Shown: piece by piece, positions 5,892 to 8,200 of the stretch
How positions within the stretch are numbered: position 1 is the stretch's first letter
How the letters are laid out: every line of letters starts with the position of its first letter
Made by a program: the position numbers and the translations under genes
The notes under the pieces: generated by a model
Told to the model about the DNA's origin: nothing
What the model saw: the letters and a program-made list of their open reading frames with translations, nothing else
Database searches by the model: none
Assembly: GCA_035400705.1 (NCBI GenBank)
Contig: DAOMZV010000028.1
Span: 1-8,200, forward strand
Reading direction: 5' to 3'
DNA: 8,200 nt
Source: GWC2-40-17 sp035400705
Lineage (GTDB): Bacteria > Patescibacteriota > Patescibacteriia > Magasanikbacterales > UBA10003

Positions 5892-5918
5892 GTAAAAAAT
5901 AAAATTTAAACAATAAAT

Positions 5919-6116
5919 ATGTTTACATTTGACGAAAACAATGATGAAGAAATTTTAGATAATGACCCGGATCTAGACGATGAAGAAATTTTAGATAATG
6001 ATGAAGAAGAAAAAGAAACTGGGGATAAAGATTTAGACCTGGGTGAAAGAGACGACGATGAAACAGGGTTTTTAGAGGATAATATGGACGATTTTGAGTA
6101 TAATGATAATAATTAA
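5919..6116 (+). CDS. Hyperacidic low-complexity small protein, function unknown
   Basis: I do not recognise this 65-residue protein. It contains 19 Asp and 13 Glu against two Lys and one Arg, so about half of it is acidic and its net charge is near -29. It has no signal peptide, no membrane segment and no cysteine, and should be largely disordered. Residues 9-16 and 21-28 are the same motif, DEEILDND, and the DNA shows the matching 23-bp exact repeat 36 bp apart. No SD precedes the ATG. Evidence that it is real: it has a promoter, a clean bidirectional terminator 8 nt after its stop, and an open frame whose repeat keeps the codon phase. An acidic chain like this could mimic nucleic acid, chaperone a basic protein or bind cations. 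These are possibilities only. Confidence 0.7.
   Translation: MFTFDENNDEEILDNDPDLDDEEILDNDEEEKETGDKDLDLGERDDDETGFLEDNMDDFEYNDNN
5943..6001 (+). repeat. Two 23-bp exact direct repeats, period 36 bp
   Basis: Copies at 5943-5965 and 5979-6001 are identical base for base and separated by 13 nt. The 36-bp period is 12 codons, so the duplication stays in frame. Identity at silent positions suggests a recent tandem duplication and a site for future copy change. Confidence 0.9.
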
Positions 6117-6124
6117 AACAGTTT

Positions 6125-6158
6125 AAAAAACAACAGTTGAAAGAAACTGTTGTTTTTT
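6125..6158. terminator. Bidirectional terminator between the acidic and secreted-protein genes
   Basis: A 14-bp perfect stem (6125-6138 with 6145-6158) has the 6-nt loop gaaaga. The core caacagtt/aactgttg is flanked by six A and six T, so each strand reads hairpin plus T run. It serves the + gene ending at 6116 and the - gene whose stop codon (6157-6159) overlaps the stem. Confidence 0.88.
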
Positions 6159-7368
6159 AATAAAAGTATTTTTTTAGGTAATTTTTTTCTGATGAGCTTT
6201 GTTTAATTATTAGGTTGTTTCTTTTAATTTTATCTTTGATTGTGATAATTTTTTTTTGATGAGTTATCTTAAATTCTGAATCATCAAGATTAAAAACAGA
6301 AATTTTATTTTTAGTACTTAAATTGATTGAGGAAGTTGGGCTAAGTAGTACAAGGGATAATTCAGCCACATCAGAGAAAGCGTAGTCATCGTGAAAATTA
6401 GAAGATTGAGAACAGGCTGTACAATGATATTCCAGTCTATTAGGATATTTTTTATCTCGAAAAAAGGTGTTTCCTTGGGAGTAAGATAAAAAAGTATTGG
6501 CTTCTTCGTCTTGAAAATAAGTGCCTATTAGTCCCATCATTAGGTAAAATTGAGCGCCTAAACCAGTTGGACGATGGCCAATCTTTGCTTCAATAAGACC
6601 ATTGTCAAAACTTAAAGATTTTAAATTAGTGTACATTTTATAGATCAAAGCTTGATACTCTGAATTTTTAGTGAGTTGGCTGTAGATTAATAACATGTAA
6701 GCGCTAACGGCTTGATAGTGAGCTGAAAATAATTTGTTTTCGCGATACCAACCAGCAGGAGAGATGCTTTGTTTAATAGCCGAATCGGTTTTTTCTTTAG
6801 CCAATTGATCAAGTTTTACTTTTTCAGCTGAATTAATTAAACCTTTATTATAAAATTCATTAATTAAAAATTGAAAATGAGCTGCAGAAATAAACGCTCG
6901 ATTTTCCGTATCTTTGGCTAATAGGCCATTTTCTAAAAGAGATAGAATTGTTTGGTTTAGTCGGACTTTTTCTTCAAAAGAAAGAAGATTGGTAATTTGT
7001 TTATCTAAAATGTAACTTAAAAACAACGCTTCGCTGTCATTAAAGGAAAAATGTGTTTGTGTTTCTAGAAGAGTTAAACTTTTTATTATTTGATTTTTAA
7101 TTAAAAATTGAGCTGATAGATCATTTTTTAAAGCGCGAAATTTATAATAAGAAGCTAAGCCGATTATTTCTCTAGGGGCGGCAGGGAAGGTCATTTTTTT
7201 AATTCCATAATCAGGCACGGCATATTTTAATCCGTTAGTATCAAAATGTTGGCTATAACGATTATAAAAATATTCCAAGTAATCATTAAAGATGATTGCC
7301 GAAGCGCAGTGAGGTGCTAAAACGATAACAACTAGACAAAATAAAATTATTTTATAAGGAAATTTCAT
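6157..7368 (-). CDS. Secreted helical protein, possibly an alpha/alpha-toroid enzyme
   Basis: No firm family is recognised for these 403 residues. The N-terminus is a classic signal peptide: Lys 2 and Lys 6, a hydrophobic core at 7-18, and cleavage after ASA at about residue 24, giving a secreted protein. The mature part is mostly helical. Segments such as GWYRE (206-210), AHYQAVSAY (216-224) and GHRPTGLGAQFY (264-275) recall the helix pairs and conserved His/Tyr/Arg positions of alpha/alpha-toroid polysaccharide lyases (heparinase II/III-like) and related hydrolases. That resemblance is by eye and weak. A CTAC pair (316-319) could form a disulfide or bind metal, with HDDY (326-329) close by. 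The last 40 residues are Lys/Ile-rich, beta-like and basic. ATG 7368 gives the signal peptide directly; no SD precedes it. It is alone between two terminators. Substrate unknown. Confidence 0.85.
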   Translation of the reverse strand: MKFPYKIILFCLVVIVLAPHCASAIIFNDYLEYFYNRYSQHFDTNGLKYAVPDYGIKKMTFPAAPREIIGLASYYKFRALKNDLSAQFLIKNQIIKSLTLLETQTHFSFNDSEALFLSYILDKQITNLLSFEEKVRLNQTILSLLENGLLAKDTENRAFISAAHFQFLINEFYNKGLINSAEKVKLDQLAKEKTDSAIKQSISPAGWYRENKLFSAHYQAVSAYMLLIYSQLTKNSEYQALIYKMYTNLKSLSFDNGLIEAKIGHRPTGLGAQFYLMMGLIGTYFQDEEANTFLSYSQGNTFFRDKKYPNRLEYHCTACSQSSNFHDDYAFSDVAELSLVLLSPTSSINLSTKNKISVFNLDDSEFKITHQKKIITIKDKIKRNNLIIKQSSSEKNYLKKYFY

Positions 7369-7384
7369 AACTATATTTTATCAT

Positions 7385-7390
7385 ATTATA
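7385..7390 (-). promoter_or_regulatory. Putative -10 of the secreted-protein gene
   Basis: The - strand carries a perfect TATAAT here, 16 nt before the ATG at 7368, implying a leader of about 10 nt. The -35 would fall inside the FKBP terminator and is not recognisable. A second -10-like TATAGT lies only 1 nt from the ATG and is too close to be used. Confidence 0.45.
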
Positions 7391-7393
7391 AAC

Positions 7394-7422
7394 AAAAAAC
7401 AGAGCTTTTGGGCTCTGTTTTT
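7394..7422 (-). terminator. Intrinsic terminator of the FKBP gene
   Basis: An 11-bp stem (7395-7405 with 7412-7422; core acagagc/gctctgt) has the 6-nt loop ttttgg. On the - strand it is followed by a T run, 3 nt after the FKBP stop codon. The mirror T run on + could also stop traffic from the other side. Confidence 0.88.
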
Positions 7423-7425
7423 CCT

Positions 7426-7749
7426 TTACTTAACATCCAATAATTCTACTTCAAAAATTAAGGTGGCCTTAGGAGGAATGGGGCCGTAGCCAAATTCTCC
7501 GTAAGCGAGATCGTAGGGAATAGTTAGTTTTCTTTTTTCGCCGATTTTCATTCCGGTAATTCCTAAATCCCAACCCTTAATAACCATACCTGCACCTAAT
7601 TTGAAAGAAAACGGTTCACCACGATCAATACTGGAGTCAAATTTTTCTCCATTTTCAAAAGTACCGGTATAGTGGACAGTTACAGTTTGACCGTTTTGAG
7701 CTTCAGCTCCATTGCTGGCGGCTAAAATTTCTATTTGTAGTTCAGACAT
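7426..7749 (-). CDS. FKBP-type peptidyl-prolyl cis-trans isomerase
   Basis: This single-domain prolyl isomerase of 107 residues is almost exactly the length of human FKBP12. The pocket residues line up with an offset of one: Tyr 27, Phe 37, Asp 38, Phe 47, Val 56, Ile 57, Trp 60, Tyr 83 and Phe 99. Signature stretches are VTVHYTGTFENGEKFDSS (23-40) and GMKIGEKRKLTIPYDLAYG (66-84). There is no signal peptide, no trigger-factor or IF (SlyD-like) insert and no His-rich tail, so it is a minimal cytosolic folding helper. The ATG at 7749 lies only 19 nt beyond the 3' end of tRNA-Gln, with no SD and no promoter in between, so the mRNA probably arises when the tRNA is cut out of a longer transcript. 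A strong terminator follows. Confidence 0.96.
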   Translation of the reverse strand: MSELQIEILAASNGAEAQNGQTVTVHYTGTFENGEKFDSSIDRGEPFSFKLGAGMVIKGWDLGITGMKIGEKRKLTIPYDLAYGEFGYGPIPPKATLIFEVELLDVK

Positions 7750-7768
7750 ATTTTTTTTAAATTAAAAA

Positions 7769-7839
7769 CTCGGGGACTTGGATTCGAACCAAGATAGCAT
7801 GCTCCAGAGGCATGCGTCCTACCATTAGACGATCCCCGA
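7769..7839 (-). tRNA. tRNA-Gln (anticodon CTG)
   Basis: A full cloverleaf on the - strand: the 7-bp acceptor stem TCGGGGA/TCCCCGA, the 3-bp D stem GTC/GAC with GG in the loop, the 5-bp anticodon stem CATGC/GCATG with loop CTCTGGA, a 4-nt variable loop, and T stem CTTGG/CCAAG with loop TTCGAAT. The anticodon CTG (7807-7805) reads the Gln codon CAG. The discriminator is G (7769) and is followed by TTT, so CCA is not encoded and must be added by CCA-adding enzyme. It begins 11 nt after the stop of the dnaX-like gene and ends 19 nt before FKBP. I find no convincing promoter ahead of it. Confidence 0.96.
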
Positions 7840-7850
7840 ATAAAGTAGAA

Positions 7851-8200
7851 TTATTCTGCCAATTGTCCGCCAAAACTTTCAATTAAATTGGCGACCAATT
7901 CATTATTAACTTTTTCGGTCGGTTTGTCAACTAGGGTATTTTCTCCTTGGGGGCTGTAAATTCCTTCTAAAATCAAGTTTCCTTCAATGAAGGTTTCATT
8001 TAAGGCTTTTTCTGCTAAAGTGCGAATTTTTGTTTCATTAATTTTATCGCGATGAAAGGTATAACGAAATGATACTTTTAAGGTTCTTCCAACAATTTCG
8101 GTCGGTTCTCCCATTTTTAAAATGAAAGGCAGAGAGTGGTTGTATTCTTGGGCTTTTTTAAGAAAATCTTCCCAACGTTCTTTTATCTGATCCAAAGTAA
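7851..8200 (-). CDS. dnaX: Probable C-terminal part of DNA polymerase III subunit gamma/tau (5'-partial)
   Basis: The frame stays open to the window edge, and the TTG at 8195 is internal, so this is the last ~116 codons of a longer gene. The visible part begins IKERWEDFLKKAQEYNHSLP (about residues 4-23), whose Trp, the following FL pair and the asparagine/serine-leucine end match the start of the C-terminal domain of DnaX, just after the clamp-loader ATPase part, as I recall it from CPR-type DnaX proteins. A mixed alpha/beta stretch follows (VSFRYTFHRDKINE, NLILEGIYSP). None of the ATPase motifs (Walker A, zinc module) can be seen here because they would lie outside the window. Downstream come tRNA-Gln and FKBP, in place of the ybaB/recR genes that often follow dnaX elsewhere. 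Product name is likely but unproved. Confidence 0.6.
   Translation of the reverse strand, partial: TLDQIKERWEDFLKKAQEYNHSLPFILKMGEPTEIVGRTLKVSFRYTFHRDKINETKIRTLAEKALNETFIEGNLILEGIYSPQGENTLVDKPTEKVNNELVANLIESFGGQLAE

Noticed and set aside
5726..5918. Full replication origin
   Set aside because: Only two boxes, no dnaA/dnaN neighbourhood and unfavourable gene direction; kept as a DnaA-box pair only.
5726..5918. dif site for XerCD at a possible terminus
   Set aside because: Gene direction suggested looking, but no pair of arms like the known dif consensus around a 6-nt centre is visible.
1..8200. CRISPR array, transposase, phage or defence module
   Set aside because: No spaced repeat array, no transposase or integrase motif and no toxin-antitoxin pair is present; base style is uniform.

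Overview
The window is an AT-rich, tightly packed bacterial segment. It has eleven protein genes (two cut by the window edges), one tRNA gene, several clean intrinsic terminators, and no mobile element, CRISPR array or rRNA. Small proteins of unknown function, very short gaps, a tRNA without an encoded CCA and few Shine-Dalgarno sites suggest a small-genome bacterium, most likely of the Patescibacteria/CPR (Parcubacteria-like) group. This placement is inference from style and protein flavour; no marker gene in the window proves it. All eleven stop codons are TAA, and no gene needs TGA to be read through.

Layout: (1) 1-1477, the 3' part of a single-chain transketolase of the animal-like type, ending in a hairpin terminator. 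(2) 1508-1876, a small orphan zinc-ribbon protein with its own promoter and terminator. (3) 1884-2382, an RRM RNA-binding protein driven by a near-consensus extended -10 promoter, with a leader of about 130 nt that can fold into nested stems, and a strong terminator. (4) 2375-4766, a probable three-gene unit on the + strand: a membrane-tethered small protein, a DedA-family membrane protein and a glycerate 2-kinase. (5) 4763-5689, a tRNA-dihydrouridine synthase on the - strand whose stop overlaps that of the kinase and whose promoter predicts a leaderless mRNA. (6) 5703-5918, a 5' intergenic region with one perfect and one near-perfect DnaA box, AT-rich DNA and a palindrome, in front of (7) a hyperacidic 65-residue protein with an internal duplication. 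(8) 6125-6158, a bidirectional terminator shared with (9) a 403-residue secreted, mostly helical protein on the - strand. (10) 7394-8200 on the - strand, the end of a gene that looks like dnaX, then tRNA-Gln(CTG), then an FKBP-type prolyl isomerase, so close together that they are probably one transcript.

How the genes fit: transketolase (pentose-phosphate carbon shuffling) and glycerate kinase (D-glycerate to 2-phosphoglycerate) both feed central carbon metabolism. The RRM protein, Dus, tRNA-Gln and FKBP belong to RNA and protein maturation, and dnaX to replication. There is no obvious multi-gene novel system. The most interesting signals are the structured leader of the RRM gene, the DnaA-box pair, the tRNA lodged inside a protein operon, the hyperacidic duplicated protein and the unassigned secreted protein.
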